A stretch of 57,218 bases of DNA from assembly GCA_023146135.1 (NCBI GenBank), contig JAGLCR010000008.1, positions 1 to 57,218 of the forward strand, in the 5' to 3' direction. Under the pieces are notes generated by a model. That model was not told the origin of the DNA. It was given only the letters and a program-made list of their open reading frames with translations, and did not search any database. Position 1 is the stretch's first letter. Every line of letters starts with the position of its first letter. This stretch comes from Bacteroidales bacterium (GTDB lineage Bacteria > Bacteroidota > Bacteroidia > Bacteroidales > UBA1556). The translations under genes were made by a program, and so were the position numbers. Positions 33,573 to 43,408 of this stretch are shown here, one piece after another.

Positions 33573-35327
33573 CTAATCTTCTGTTGCGGTAACTTCCAAG
33601 TTCAACTCCTCCAGTTGCGCATTCGAAATAGTAGAAGGTGAAGAAATCATCACATCTTGTCCGCTATTGTTCTTAGGGAAAGCAATATAATCGCGAATAG
33701 AATCGGTTCCACCAAACATCGCTACCAGTCTATCAAAACCTAAAGCAATTCCACCATGAGGAGGTGCGCCATATTCAAAAGCATTCATCAAGAAACCGAA
33801 TTGCTCTTTGGCATCTTCATCACTAAAACCCAATAGCTCAAACATACGTGCTTGCATATCACGGTCAAAAATTCGGATACTACCTCCACCAATTTCTACT
33901 CCATTGATTACTAAATCATATGCATTGGCTCTTACCTCACCCGGTTTAGAATCTAATAAATGCATATCCTCAGGCTTAGGTGCTGTAAACGGATGATGCA
34001 TTGCGTGCCAACGACTATTGTCAGCATCCCATTCAAGTAGTGGAAAATCAACCACCCATAGAGGAGCATAAACGCTACGGTCACGAAGACCTAGGCGTTC
34101 TCCCATTTCAAGTCTTAAAGAGCTGAGGGCACTGCGAGTATGGTCGATATCTCCTGAAAGAACTAACATTAAATCACCTGCCTTGGCTCCCATTTTATCT
34201 GCCCATGCTTTTAGGTCGTCTTGACTATAAAACTTATCTACTGATGATTTGAAACTACCATCTTCATTGCATTTGACATAAACCAAACCCTTGGCTCCAA
34301 TTTGTGGTTTACGTACAAAATCGGTTAATTTATCTAACTGCTTTCTAGTGTAGCTTGCACTTCCTGGAGCACAAATTCCCACTACCAATTCAGCACTATC
34401 AAAAACATTGAAGCCTTTGTTTTGAGCTACATCATTTAGCTCCACAAACTTCATGTCGAAGCGAATATCAGGCTTATCACTACCATAATATTTCATGGCA
34501 TCAGAATAAGGCATTCTCGGAAAATCTTCTAATTTAATATCTTTAACCTTGTCAAAAATTTGCTTCGTCATGCCTTCAAATGTGCTCAAAATATCTTCTT
34601 GTTCTACAAAAGCCATTTCACAGTCAATCTGTGTAAATTCTGGCTGACGATCGGCACGTAAGTCCTCATCACGAAAGCATTTTACCATTTGGTAATAACG
34701 ATCGTAGCCCGAAATCATCAATAACTGTTTGAATGTTTGAGGTGATTGAGGTAAGGCATAAAACGTTCCTGGATTCATTCGAGAAGGAACCACAAAGTCG
34801 CGAGCTCCCTCTGGAGTAGACTTTATTAAGTAAGGTGTTTCCACCTCCATAAAATCTTGATCATTAAGATATGAGCGTACCGCAAAACCTACTTTATTTC
34901 GTAATAGAAGGTTTTCTTTTAATGGATTTCGTCGCAAATCAAGATAACGATATTTCATTCTAATCTCCTCGCCACCATCAGTATTATCTTCAATAGTAAA
35001 AGGAGGAGTTTTAGATGAATTCAAAATCTCAATATCACTTACAATAATTTCGATATCACCCGTAATCAATTTTTTATTCTTGCTTTCGCGTTCCGTTACT
35101 ATACCTTTCACACTAATTACAAATTCACGGCCAAGCTTACGCGCTTGATCACAAAGTTTGCTATCCGTTTCCATATTAAAAACCAATTGAGTAATGCCAT
35201 AGCGATCACGAAGATCGATAAAAGTCATTCCTCCCAAATCACGTGATTTCTGTATCCAACCACTGAGTTTAACTTCTTGGCTTATATTGCTGATATTCAA
35301 TTCTCCACAGGTGTGTGTACGTAACAT
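33573..35327 (-). CDS. aspS: Aspartyl-tRNA synthetase
   Basis: This 584-residue class IIb synthetase charges tRNA-Asp. The N-terminal OB-fold anticodon-binding domain (residues 1-110) contains [26 protein letters not shown]. Motif 2 [18 protein letters not shown] is near 220. The bacterial GAD insertion lies at about 290-420. Motif 3 [15 protein letters not shown] is near 540. The large insertion marks it as the bacterial-type enzyme. Whether it also charges tRNA-Asn depends on whether the genome has asnS or gatCAB, which cannot be seen here. It is a single gene facing a terminator shared with the upstream neighbour. Confidence 0.95.
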   Translation of the reverse strand: MLRTHTCGELNISNISQEVKLSGWIQKSRDLGGMTFIDLRDRYGITQLVFNMETDSKLCDQARKLGREFVISVKGIVTERESKNKKLITGDIEIIVSDIEILNSSKTPPFTIEDNTDGGEEIRMKYRYLDLRRNPLKENLLLRNKVGFAVRSYLNDQDFMEVETPYLIKSTPEGARDFVVPSRMNPGTFYALPQSPQTFKQLLMISGYDRYYQMVKCFRDEDLRADRQPEFTQIDCEMAFVEQEDILSTFEGMTKQIFDKVKDIKLEDFPRMPYSDAMKYYGSDKPDIRFDMKFVELNDVAQNKGFNVFDSAELVVGICAPGSASYTRKQLDKLTDFVRKPQIGAKGLVYVKCNEDGSFKSSVDKFYSQDDLKAWADKMGAKAGDLMLVLSGDIDHTRSALSSLRLEMGERLGLRDRSVYAPLWVVDFPLLEWDADNSRWHAMHHPFTAPKPEDMHLLDSKPGEVRANAYDLVINGVEIGGGSIRIFDRDMQARMFELLGFSDEDAKEQFGFLMNAFEYGAPPHGGIALGFDRLVAMFGGTDSIRDYIAFPKNNSGQDVMISSPSTISNAQLEELNLEVTATED

Positions 35328-35467
35328 AATATTGTATTTTTATTGAGGGGCGAAAGTAGTAAAAAAATGCGCCATGCTTCGATACATTTTTGGCTAACAC
35401 AATTCGCTCCTCATTGCTACCAAAAACAGTCCCTAGAAAGTATCAGAGTTGATAATCTAAATTATTT

Positions 35468-35475
35468 TATCTTTG
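35468..35475 (+). promoter_or_regulatory. -7 promoter box of the 35549 gene
   Basis: TATCTTTG fits TAnnTTTG exactly, with a TTG at 35449-35451 upstream (16-base gap, shorter than usual). The leader to the ATG would be about 65 bases. Confidence 0.6.
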
Positions 35476-35548
35476 CTGCAACTCTTCAATAGATTGGATG
35501 TCTTTATTTTAATTGTTAAACTCATTACTGTACATATAATTCGCTGCA

Positions 35549-37864
35549 ATGAAAAAAACACTATTCTTTCTTTTTATCCTTATTACATCCTTTTCGTTTG
35601 CACAACTGAGCGGAGTTTATACTGTAGGGAGTTCAAATGATGATTTTCAAACCATAGCATCAGCTATTGATAGTGTAAAGCAGGTAGGTATGAGTGCTGA
35701 TGTTGAATTTCAAATTAGCTCAGGCTCCTATGCACTATTATCGATCACTTCTTTCACTCCTACAAATAATTTTAAACTTATTGTCACTTCTGCTGCTGCA
35801 AATACAAGCTCTGTAATTATTAATCATGGGTATATAGAAAATTCACAGAATATCTATATTCAAAATATTACCTTCAATAAAACTACTATAGATAACGATG
35901 GGGCTTTATTTATTAAATATGGTAATAATGTTCATATTATATCGTGCCGAATTACCGATACAGTGAATGTTTATAATGGTTCTCAATACGCAAGTTTAAG
36001 AATAATACACATGTATAACCCCTATTATTCTACAGTATATGTTGACTCATGCTATATTCTATCACTTGGAGGTATTGCACCCTATGTGCAATATTGTTAT
36101 ACAATTGTTCAAGGCGGTAATGGGATAACTTATTTTAGAAATGATTCCATTTTTGGAGATATTAATGCCTGGGGAAGCAAACAAAGCTTTGCTAATTCAT
36201 ATATTTCCTTACCTAATGAAGTTAAAGGCACAGTTTTTATTGATACATGTACTCTATTTTTTCCACAAGCTTCTTATAGTTACTCCAAGGTAATTGAGGC
36301 TGCATACATAAAAAGTAGTATTCTAACCAGCAGTAAAAAAATTAGAGTTAAATGCAAACATATTGACAATACGGTTTTTAACAGTGGGGTTAGTATGGCG
36401 CAGATAGATGGAGTTATAATTCAAAACTCTATTTTTAACAAAGGACTAAATACTGCTTTTTGTGATGGGTTTATGATTGTTAAAAATCAATTTTATGGAG
36501 AGGTGTCATTTAATAGTGAGTATGGACAATTTTATAATAATTTCATTTTTGATACATTACGTTTTACATTTGGTCATGTAAAAATTTATAATAATAGTTT
36601 TGGCTCCAATTCATTATTCCTCTTAGCAGGTACTAATGCCTTTGTTGTAAACAATTGTATTAATTTAATTGATGGAAGTGGTATCGGGACCCTGTCTGCT
36701 TTTGAGAAAAATAATTTTGTGGAGATGAATGACTTGGCAACCAATTTTTATTCAAGATTTGATTCCGATCCTTCCTTTTATGACCCGCAATATATTAGTG
36801 CTACAGATTTACATATTCAAAATCCAGCTTTGTTTAGCCGTGGCAAATATTATAAATATGTAAAGGATGATTTTGATGGTGAACTGCGTGATACCATCCG
36901 ATCTGTTGGAGCTGATGAAAGCTGTTTGACCCTACCGCTTCCTGATAGTATTTATATGGGCTGTGGTAATCATTACTTTTTAAAAATGTGTTTTGATTCT
37001 AGCAATTCGTACCAATGGAAACCAGGACTAAGCCTTATAGATTCCACAAAGAAATATCCAGAAATCATTGTAGATACATTACATACTGTTTGGCTTGAAG
37101 ACTCTTTGGGAACTGTTTTAGACTCCATGGTTTTAGTTCCCACAAGCAATCAATTAAGTTATAAAAGAAACCTCTATGCAAGTTGCGGTCACCCATTTCA
37201 ACTAAATGCCTATGTTCCTTTGGGTGCAAGTATTCACTGGTCTCCAGACTCTATTTTTACCAATGCTAATGTAAATCCTGTACACTTAACTCTAGACACA
37301 AGTTACCTTATTACATCTATTGTAAATACCGGAAAATGTGGATTTTTATACGACACCATCAATATGATAATTAACACTCAACCTTCACCAGCTTTTTCAT
37401 GGGATAGTATAAAATGTTTGAATGTATTTTTCAGTCCTTATGAACCTTGTTTTGATTCTGTTTATTGGAGTTTCGGAGATAGCACATACAGTACAGACCC
37501 TTATGTGTGGCATGAATTCCCTCATAAAGGATTTTATAAAGTACGGTTAAATATTTGGAATGATGGTTATTTTTCCACCTCCCAAAGGGAAGTGTATCTA
37601 AACTGTGTTGGTATTGTAGAATACGAAGACTCTGTATCAAATGACTTTATAAAGATTTATCCAAATCCTTCAACTAATTTTCTGAATATTGAACTTAGTG
37701 AATCCTTCCTTAATTCGAATTACACTATCTACAATCAAATTGGCAAAGCAATAATTTCGGGAACTATCCAATCAGTAAACAATAGAATTAATATTACCTC
37801 CCTTGCAAAGGGCTTTTACATACTGAAAATTGGGAATAAGGCAACTAAATTTATTAGGCAGTAA
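35549..37864 (+). CDS. T9SS-secreted beta-helix surface protein
   Basis: The 771-residue protein has a signal peptide (ending SFAQ, residue 19). Residues about 20-60 (GVYTVGSSNDDFQTIASAID) match the start of right-handed beta-helix proteins of Bacteroidota. The Asn- and Ile-rich ladder continues to about 420 (for example NIYIQNITFNKT). PKD-like segments follow at about 470-690, including SFGDSTYSTDPYVWHEFPHKG near 640. The C-terminal type A sorting domain has IYPNPSTNFLNIEL near 700 and the end NKATKFIRQ. It should be T9SS cargo on the surface, possibly binding or processing glycans as many beta-helix proteins do, but no catalytic motif is recognised. Confidence 0.82.
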   Translation: MKKTLFFLFILITSFSFAQLSGVYTVGSSNDDFQTIASAIDSVKQVGMSADVEFQISSGSYALLSITSFTPTNNFKLIVTSAAANTSSVIINHGYIENSQNIYIQNITFNKTTIDNDGALFIKYGNNVHIISCRITDTVNVYNGSQYASLRIIHMYNPYYSTVYVDSCYILSLGGIAPYVQYCYTIVQGGNGITYFRNDSIFGDINAWGSKQSFANSYISLPNEVKGTVFIDTCTLFFPQASYSYSKVIEAAYIKSSILTSSKKIRVKCKHIDNTVFNSGVSMAQIDGVIIQNSIFNKGLNTAFCDGFMIVKNQFYGEVSFNSEYGQFYNNFIFDTLRFTFGHVKIYNNSFGSNSLFLLAGTNAFVVNNCINLIDGSGIGTLSAFEKNNFVEMNDLATNFYSRFDSDPSFYDPQYISATDLHIQNPALFSRGKYYKYVKDDFDGELRDTIRSVGADESCLTLPLPDSIYMGCGNHYFLKMCFDSSNSYQWKPGLSLIDSTKKYPEIIVDTLHTVWLEDSLGTVLDSMVLVPTSNQLSYKRNLYASCGHPFQLNAYVPLGASIHWSPDSIFTNANVNPVHLTLDTSYLITSIVNTGKCGFLYDTINMIINTQPSPAFSWDSIKCLNVFFSPYEPCFDSVYWSFGDSTYSTDPYVWHEFPHKGFYKVRLNIWNDGYFSTSQREVYLNCVGIVEYEDSVSNDFIKIYPNPSTNFLNIELSESFLNSNYTIYNQIGKAIISGTIQSVNNRINITSLAKGFYILKIGNKATKFIRQ

Positions 37865-37946
37865 TTATATCTATATAACCATCAACGCTGCATAAACTCT
37901 TTATCTTTTTGGAATTTATTTACGACATACAATAGTCAAAATGATA

Positions 37947-38396
37947 TTAGGCGTTATCTGCTGCATACCACTCGGCAAAACTGGTAGCAGTTTCGTGAAG
38001 TTTTACGCTAAATAAATCAACACCCTCAGGTAATTCCACCTTAATTTTTTCGGCAAAATCAATTACCATATTCTCACATGTGGGTTGATAGTTCACAAAG
38101 ACCATGCGGCCAAAAAGCTGATTATTAGTTGTGTACCACTCTTTAGGTGTTTCACTATTTATTACAAAGGCATGGTCAAGTGGGTCGCAGATTAGGCGGT
38201 TTACAATTTGTTTCAAATCACCAAAATCCATTACCATACCACGTTTGGGGGATGATTTCTTCCAATTGGGAATAGCAATAACTGTTACGGCCAATTTATA
38301 CGAATGACCATGAATATGCTGACACAAACCATCATAATTTAATAGCGAATGTGCCATTTCAAAGTCAAACTCCTTGGTTAATCTTATTTTGGTCAT
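37947..38396 (-). CDS. queD: 6-carboxytetrahydropterin synthase (QueD/PTPS family)
   Basis: QueD makes 6-carboxytetrahydropterin from dihydroneopterin triphosphate on the way to preQ0 and queuosine. The 149-residue protein keeps the zinc ligands H16, H29 and H31 (FEMAHSL and HIHGHSY) and the catalytic C25 in the CxxxHGH arrangement. DFGDLK (about 57-62), LDHAFVIN (about 73-80) and the late SVKLHETATSFAEW block are also present. The cysteine placement fits QueD rather than eukaryotic PTPS. It overlaps the stop of the secreted nuclease gene by four bases on the minus strand, so it is the last gene of the pyrC-endonuclease-queD operon. No other queuosine gene is visible. Confidence 0.9.
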   Translation of the reverse strand: MTKIRLTKEFDFEMAHSLLNYDGLCQHIHGHSYKLAVTVIAIPNWKKSSPKRGMVMDFGDLKQIVNRLICDPLDHAFVINSETPKEWYTTNNQLFGRMVFVNYQPTCENMVIDFAEKIKVELPEGVDLFSVKLHETATSFAEWYAADNA

Positions 38397-39466
38397 TGTT
38401 TTATAAATTTCAAATTCTTATAAAGCATCATATCGGTGGACTGAATGTTCAAAATGTAAGGTCCAGCCTCTAAACCTTGAGTGTTCAATTGAATACTATT
38501 TCCTTGCTTGTGAGTCATGCTAATCAATCTACCTTGAATATCGTAAATACGTACAATCCATTGCCTGTACTGAGCGTAGTCTACAGTAATACTTAACTGA
38601 TTATTAACCGGGTTGGGCGCAATAATAGCTTGCAATTCTTGTACTATATTTTCAACTGAACTCGGGGAAGGTGCTTCATAAAACCAAATGGTATCCACCC
38701 ATTCGGGATGATCAATAAATGGATTCCGATTGTTCTGTATTCCATAAACTGCAGTATTTCTATCAATCTCTTTTTGGCTTACTGTATCTTGCAAATGCCA
38801 CTGATATAGTAATGCTAAAGCCCAAGGTTTCGGTTCAGCACCATTGCTACTAACACTCCCTGGCCAACTACCATCTTCATTATAATAGCGCGTGGCCATA
38901 TAAAAATACGTACGAGCAAAATCCCCCTTATACTCATCAAGTGGCTCGAAAACAGTTCCTGAATAACCCGCTGAGGTATTTGGACCAAGCTTGCTGCCAT
39001 TCAATGAGGTTTTTGTTGGATTACTCACTTCTCCATATGGATAACTTGATCGATAACCATTTACTTTTCCATCAGTGGGATACACATGAAAAAGGTCTGA
39101 TTTCATTGGTGAAGATGAACTAAACCATGACTGAGGAAAAGAATGCTCTCGATTATAGCAGTCACCCTCATTGACATAATTTCCACACTTATCAGTAATA
39201 AAGGTAAATTCATAAGGAGGCGTTCCTCCTGGAAGGTCAGAATACATATCCCACACTTTTCCATTGGGCTTTTTGTCGGTAACCTGATGGTGAGTTACTA
39301 GCGAACTATAGCTCACCACTGTATGAGCCTTAATAATATTATGCAAGGATACTTTCATGCTAATACCAGTATCACCAATGGCGCTATCATAATAGCCCGC
39401 TGGGATTTGTGCAAACACCCCAATTCCAAATACTAAAAATGCACTGAGAAAAATACTTTTAATCAT
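38393..39466 (-). CDS. Secreted endonuclease I with T9SS sorting domain
   Basis: The 357-residue protein has a signal peptide (ending GVFAQ, residue 20) and an endonuclease I (EndA/NucM) domain. The domain carries the catalytic block NREHSFPQSWF near 107-117, SDLFHVYPTDGKVNGYRS near 124-141 and a later N-rich RNPFIDHPEWVD near 247. The last ~80 residues form a type A sorting domain (IAPNPVNNQLSI, VRIYDIQGRLIS, YKNLKFIKQ). It should degrade DNA outside the cell or on its surface after T9SS export. It lies between pyrC and queD with short gaps, so nucleic-acid scavenging would be expressed with a pyrimidine gene. The assignment is firm; the physiological target is inferred. Confidence 0.9.
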   Translation of the reverse strand: MIKSIFLSAFLVFGIGVFAQIPAGYYDSAIGDTGISMKVSLHNIIKAHTVVSYSSLVTHHQVTDKKPNGKVWDMYSDLPGGTPPYEFTFITDKCGNYVNEGDCYNREHSFPQSWFSSSSPMKSDLFHVYPTDGKVNGYRSSYPYGEVSNPTKTSLNGSKLGPNTSAGYSGTVFEPLDEYKGDFARTYFYMATRYYNEDGSWPGSVSSNGAEPKPWALALLYQWHLQDTVSQKEIDRNTAVYGIQNNRNPFIDHPEWVDTIWFYEAPSPSSVENIVQELQAIIAPNPVNNQLSITVDYAQYRQWIVRIYDIQGRLISMTHKQGNSIQLNTQGLEAGPYILNIQSTDMMLYKNLKFIKQ

Positions 39467-39490
39467 TGTATGTTATTTTATTTATCCTAT

Positions 39491-40828
39491 TTATCTATCA
39501 AATGCAAGGCGCATACCACGATAATCATCGTTCAATTCGCCATTATTATAGACAAGTGTTCCATTAATATATGTTTTAAGCACTTTTGATTGAAATGTTT
39601 TACCATCAAAAGGAGACCAGCCTACTTTATATAAGGTGTTTTCTTTATTAGCAGTCCAAGATTGATTAGTGTCAACAACAACCAAATCGGCATAATAGCC
39701 AGGCCGTATAAAACCACGTTTTGAAACCTGATAGCATTTTGCTGGATTATGCGCCATCTTTTCCACAATTTCTTCCAAACTAAAAATTCCCTTATGGTAA
39801 AACTCCAACATCTGAACCAAGGAATGCTGAACCAATGGAAGCCCTGAAGGTGCATTCCAATACTTATTAGCTTTTTCCTCTTTTGTATGTGGAGCGTGGT
39901 CAGTGGCAACAACATCTATCTTTCCTTCCTTCAATGCAGCAATTAATGCATTTTGATCTGACTCACGCTTAATTGCAGGATTGCATTTTATATGGCTACC
40001 TTGACTAGCGTAATCTTTATCATTGAAAGATAGATGGTGAACACAAACCTCAGCCGTGATTCTTTTCTTTTCCAAAGGAATATCAGAAGTAAAATGCTCC
40101 ATTTCTTTAGCAGTTGTTAAATGCAATACGTGGAGACGAGTATTATGCTTTTTGGCTAGTGCTACCGCCAAAGACGAAGATTTATAGCAGGCTTCTTCTG
40201 ATCGGATTTCAGGATGTTTATCGAAACTAATATCTTCTCCATATAGTTTCATATATTTATCTGAGTTTTCTTTAATGGTTTGTTCGTCCTCGCAATGAGT
40301 GGCAATTAGCATATCCGCTTTTGAAAATATTCCAGATAATGTATCCGGATTATCCACTAACATATTACCAGTGGAAGAGCCCATAAAAATCTTAATTCCA
40401 CAAACCGTTTTTGGATCTGTTTTGAGTACTTCCTCCAAATTATCGTTGGATGTTCCCATATAGAAACTATAGTTTGCCAAAGATTTCTCTGCTCCAGTTT
40501 TATACTTCTCTTTCAATAATTCTTGAGTAAGAATAGGGGGATTATTATTGGGCATATCCATAAATGAAGTGGTGCCACCGGCTACTGCCGCACGACTTTC
40601 GCTAAAAATATCAGCTTTATGCGTTAAACCAGGCTCACGGAAGTGTACTTGATCATCGATTACTCCTGGCATAAGGAGTTTTCCCTCCAAATCAATCTCA
40701 CTATAAACACCTTCGGGATAAGCATCCCCCTCATAAACGCCTTCAATTAATTGTCCATCAATCAAAACTGCGCCTTCAAAACTGCGACCTTCATTTACAA
40801 TAAGGCCATTTTTCAATAGTGTTTTCAT
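39491..40828 (-). CDS. pyrC: Dihydroorotase, class I type
   Basis: Dihydroorotase interconverts carbamoyl aspartate and dihydroorotate in pyrimidine synthesis. The 445-residue amidohydrolase has most class I landmarks: the DMPNNNPP loop at 91-98, carbamylated lysine K146 in GIKIFMGSSTG, H178 in ATHCED, H233/H236 in RLHVLHL and D310 in ATDHAPH. The first metal motif is DDQVHFREPG: the usual HxH is QxH, with Q60 replacing the first histidine and H62 kept. Allantoinase or a hydantoinase is a less likely alternative. The gene leads a leftward operon with the secreted nuclease and queD. A -7 box and possible competing hairpins precede it (40829-40938). Confidence 0.87.
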   Translation of the reverse strand: MKTLLKNGLIVNEGRSFEGAVLIDGQLIEGVYEGDAYPEGVYSEIDLEGKLLMPGVIDDQVHFREPGLTHKADIFSESRAAVAGGTTSFMDMPNNNPPILTQELLKEKYKTGAEKSLANYSFYMGTSNDNLEEVLKTDPKTVCGIKIFMGSSTGNMLVDNPDTLSGIFSKADMLIATHCEDEQTIKENSDKYMKLYGEDISFDKHPEIRSEEACYKSSSLAVALAKKHNTRLHVLHLTTAKEMEHFTSDIPLEKKRITAEVCVHHLSFNDKDYASQGSHIKCNPAIKRESDQNALIAALKEGKIDVVATDHAPHTKEEKANKYWNAPSGLPLVQHSLVQMLEFYHKGIFSLEEIVEKMAHNPAKCYQVSKRGFIRPGYYADLVVVDTNQSWTANKENTLYKVGWSPFDGKTFQSKVLKTYINGTLVYNNGELNDDYRGMRLAFDR

Positions 40829-40938
40829 ATGAATAATATATTTTAATAAGGTGATATGTAACGCCTTATTTTAATTACCCTTCTATTTGTTAAAACGATT
40901 AAGGGCGTTTCATAGTTGGTATTTATGCTGCAAAGATA
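40829..40938 (-). promoter_or_regulatory. Promoter and possible attenuator-like leader of the pyrC operon
   Basis: On the minus strand TATCTTTG (40938-40931) is a perfect -7 box, giving a leader of about 95 bases. The leader has two mutually exclusive pairings. AATAAGG/CCTTATT (40864-40870 with 40845-40851) forms a hairpin close to the ATG. AACGCCCTTA (40909-40900) can instead pair with TAAGGCGTT (40868-40860), with one bulge. Shared bases 40864-40868 make the two exclude each other. Regulation by pyrimidines or by translation is inferred. Confidence 0.45.
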
Positions 40939-40993
40939 TGGTAAAAGGATGAGGGGGGAGCTGTGGTTTATTGAAGAAGGCTGCTTTAGGAAG

Positions 40994-42562
40994 CTATTTT
41001 TTAATAAAATATGCTTCCTTTCCTTTTGGCATTGTAATCACTAAGCGAAGCCCCATATTTATTTGAGAATAGTTATGTGGAAAAACTCCTAGAACTTCTG
41101 TCCAAAGACTAATAGGAGAATCGCTCCAGGATCCACCCATTGCAATTTTATATCCTTGAGAGCTCTGTTTTACGTTATAGTTGTGAATAGCATTTGAAAA
41201 TATATTCTCCAACTCTTGTAATTGCTCCTTATTCAATGGATCAACCAAAAAGCTAGGGTGTTTTGTTCGACAGTAATTAAAAAACTGTTTCAATAAATCG
41301 TCACTTATAGTTGTTGAGTCAATATGATAGCTCCATTTTATTGTAGTGTCGTTTCTTTTGAGATACACAGTTTGTTCAAATTGGATTTCATCTAAATTTT
41401 CTGAAGTCCATTCCCACACATTTCCATATAAGTTGTTTAGATTATTTCTATTGCCAAAGGATGAGTACGCATTATTAGGAGCGGTAAACAAATATCCATC
41501 CTCAAAAAACGTTTTAATGACTAATCCATTATTATCTCTAGTTATTCCATAATTAGCAGTATAACCCTCCATATTATCAAAATACCATGATTTATCATAG
41601 GAATTAATTGCAGCATATTGCCACTGGGCTAAACTAGGAATTTTATATGAAAGACCTTCAAAATCAGCATATTTCCCCTTTAATACTTTTAATAGGAGTT
41701 TATTTTTCCAATGGATAAAGGCAAGGGCTTGCTCATAACTTATTCCTACCACAGGGTAGTTATCATAAGCAGACCTAGTAAAATAGGTTTTAAGATGCAC
41801 ATCAGAAATATGCGATAAATAGCCTAAGTTTAATGTATTAGGGTATATACAAATTTGAGATTCAATAGAATCTTTAGTAGGATAGTATTTATAAATCATT
41901 TTGTTTGGATCAAGAATTCTGTCATGATAATACATTTCGTGTTCAGGTAGAAATATTCCACGATTGGAATCTTTCAAAACTATTAATACATCCTCATTAC
42001 CCCAATCAATTGGTTGTTTCCAATCAATAAAGTGCTCATAATAAGGATTTTCTCCCATCCAGTTATACTCTTCTCCTAAAATAAAATGATATCCAACTTC
42101 ATCAGGATTACCATATAGAGCAAGAAGTGTATGAGCTATTGAGTCACGTACATAGTAAACGAATTCTCGATACTCCCTATTAGTTATTTCAGAAGAACTC
42201 ATTAGAAAGCTTTCAATGGATTGGTTGGTTGGTTTAGAACATAATATTAGGTTACTATCTTTATCATGAAGTAAGCGAACCCCTTTATAATAATCTCCTT
42301 TTATTAGTTTCCCACCAGGAATAAAGCTGTAATTTTTGGTTAGTTTCTTCAATGCTTTGGGTAGTTTTTTGGCTTTTCCATAAACGCTTGAATTTACAGC
42401 ATAAGTTATTTTCCTGTTTTGAGTTAAATCAAAGGGGAAACTTGAGATATATAAAATTGGCGTAGGTTTAACTTTCTGTTTTTCTATTGAATGGACATCT
42501 AAAACTTGAGAAAAGGAGAGTAGTGTAGAAAGTAAAAAACCGATAGTGAAGAAATATTTCAT
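40994..42562 (-). CDS. GldK-like protein (SUMF1/formylglycine-generating-enzyme fold)
   Basis: The 522-residue protein has a signal peptide (ending LSFSQ, residue 19) but no lipobox cysteine. The FGE-sulfatase-type domain runs from FIPGGKLIKGDYYK near 85 to GGSWSDSPISLWTEV near 482. SSEITNREYREFVYYVRDSIAHTLL near 123 and YPVVGISYEQALAFIHWKNK near 267 closely resemble GldK/PorK, the ring lipoprotein of T9SS. Full GldK has a lipoprotein anchor and sits in gldKLMN; here gldLMN are absent and the anchor is missing. It is likely a soluble or surface paralogue. Enzyme activity is unlikely because the paired catalytic cysteines of true FGE are not evident. Confidence 0.75.
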   Translation of the reverse strand: MKYFFTIGFLLSTLLSFSQVLDVHSIEKQKVKPTPILYISSFPFDLTQNRKITYAVNSSVYGKAKKLPKALKKLTKNYSFIPGGKLIKGDYYKGVRLLHDKDSNLILCSKPTNQSIESFLMSSSEITNREYREFVYYVRDSIAHTLLALYGNPDEVGYHFILGEEYNWMGENPYYEHFIDWKQPIDWGNEDVLIVLKDSNRGIFLPEHEMYYHDRILDPNKMIYKYYPTKDSIESQICIYPNTLNLGYLSHISDVHLKTYFTRSAYDNYPVVGISYEQALAFIHWKNKLLLKVLKGKYADFEGLSYKIPSLAQWQYAAINSYDKSWYFDNMEGYTANYGITRDNNGLVIKTFFEDGYLFTAPNNAYSSFGNRNNLNNLYGNVWEWTSENLDEIQFEQTVYLKRNDTTIKWSYHIDSTTISDDLLKQFFNYCRTKHPSFLVDPLNKEQLQELENIFSNAIHNYNVKQSSQGYKIAMGGSWSDSPISLWTEVLGVFPHNYSQINMGLRLVITMPKGKEAYFIKK

Positions 42563-42653
42563 AAAAAGTTACCTAAGTGCAAACAATTATGGAAATCAAA
42601 AACAACTTCAAAAATGCAAGATAAAGCAGAGGCTTCAAAATAGAACAATATTC

Positions 42654-43385
42654 CTAAGCCGTCAATCGTTTAGGAATTTTCTTAAATCGTAAACGCAATA
42701 CTCCAAAAATCGCTTCTTTAAAAATTCCGCCACTCATTTTGGATGTTCCTTCGGTACGGTCTGTAAAAATAATGGGGACCTCTTTTACATTAAAGCCCAT
42801 CTTAGTGGCCGTGAATTTCATTTCAATCTGAAATGCATAGCCCGTAAATTTGATGTTATCGAGTTCAATTTCTTTAAGGACTTGTGCACGGTAACACATG
42901 AAACCTGCTGTAGTATCGCGTATCTTTAAACCTGTAATCAGACGTACATAAGCCGAAGCATAATAGGACATCAGCACACGACCCATGGGCCAGTTTACCA
43001 CATTTACTCCAGTAATATAGCGTGATCCAATGGATACATCATTTCCTTCCACTGCATTGGCATTATAGAGGCGAATCAAATCTTCAGGATTATGAGAAAA
43101 GTCGGCATCCATTTCAAAAATAAACTCATATCCATTTTTCAAAGCCCACTTAAAGCCATGAATATAAGCTGTTCCAAGACCAAGCTTCCCTGTTCGTTCT
43201 TCAATAAACAAACGTTCTGGAAATTCTGGCATCAGCTTTTTAATAATAGCCGCTGTTCCATCAGGTGAGTTATCTTCAACTACAAGTACGTTAAACTCCT
43301 TTTCCAAAGAAAATACTTTGCGAATGATATTCTCAATATTTTCTTTCTCGTTATATGTTGGTATAATTACTATGCTGTCAGTCAC
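42654..43385 (-). CDS. Polyprenol-phosphate mannosyltransferase-like GT2 enzyme
   Basis: The 243-residue GT2-family protein resembles dolichol-phosphate mannose synthase (DPM1) and bacterial polyprenol monophosphomannose synthases. It has IIPTYNEKENI (residues 6-17), VVEDNSPDGT (34-44), the donor-binding EMDADFSHNPEDL near 92 and the TGYAFQIEMKF region near 185. It has no membrane segments, matching the short soluble DPM1 form. It probably moves a sugar (mannose or a related one) from a nucleotide sugar onto a lipid carrier at the cytoplasmic face. A textbook promoter precedes it, so it is a separate unit from sprE upstream. Confidence 0.86.
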   Translation of the reverse strand: MTDSIVIIPTYNEKENIENIIRKVFSLEKEFNVLVVEDNSPDGTAAIIKKLMPEFPERLFIEERTGKLGLGTAYIHGFKWALKNGYEFIFEMDADFSHNPEDLIRLYNANAVEGNDVSIGSRYITGVNVVNWPMGRVLMSYYASAYVRLITGLKIRDTTAGFMCYRAQVLKEIELDNIKFTGYAFQIEMKFTATKMGFNVKEVPIIFTDRTEGTSKMSGGIFKEAIFGVLRLRFKKIPKRLTA

Positions 43386-43408
43386 GATATTTGAGTTTTA
43401 ATGTTTTA

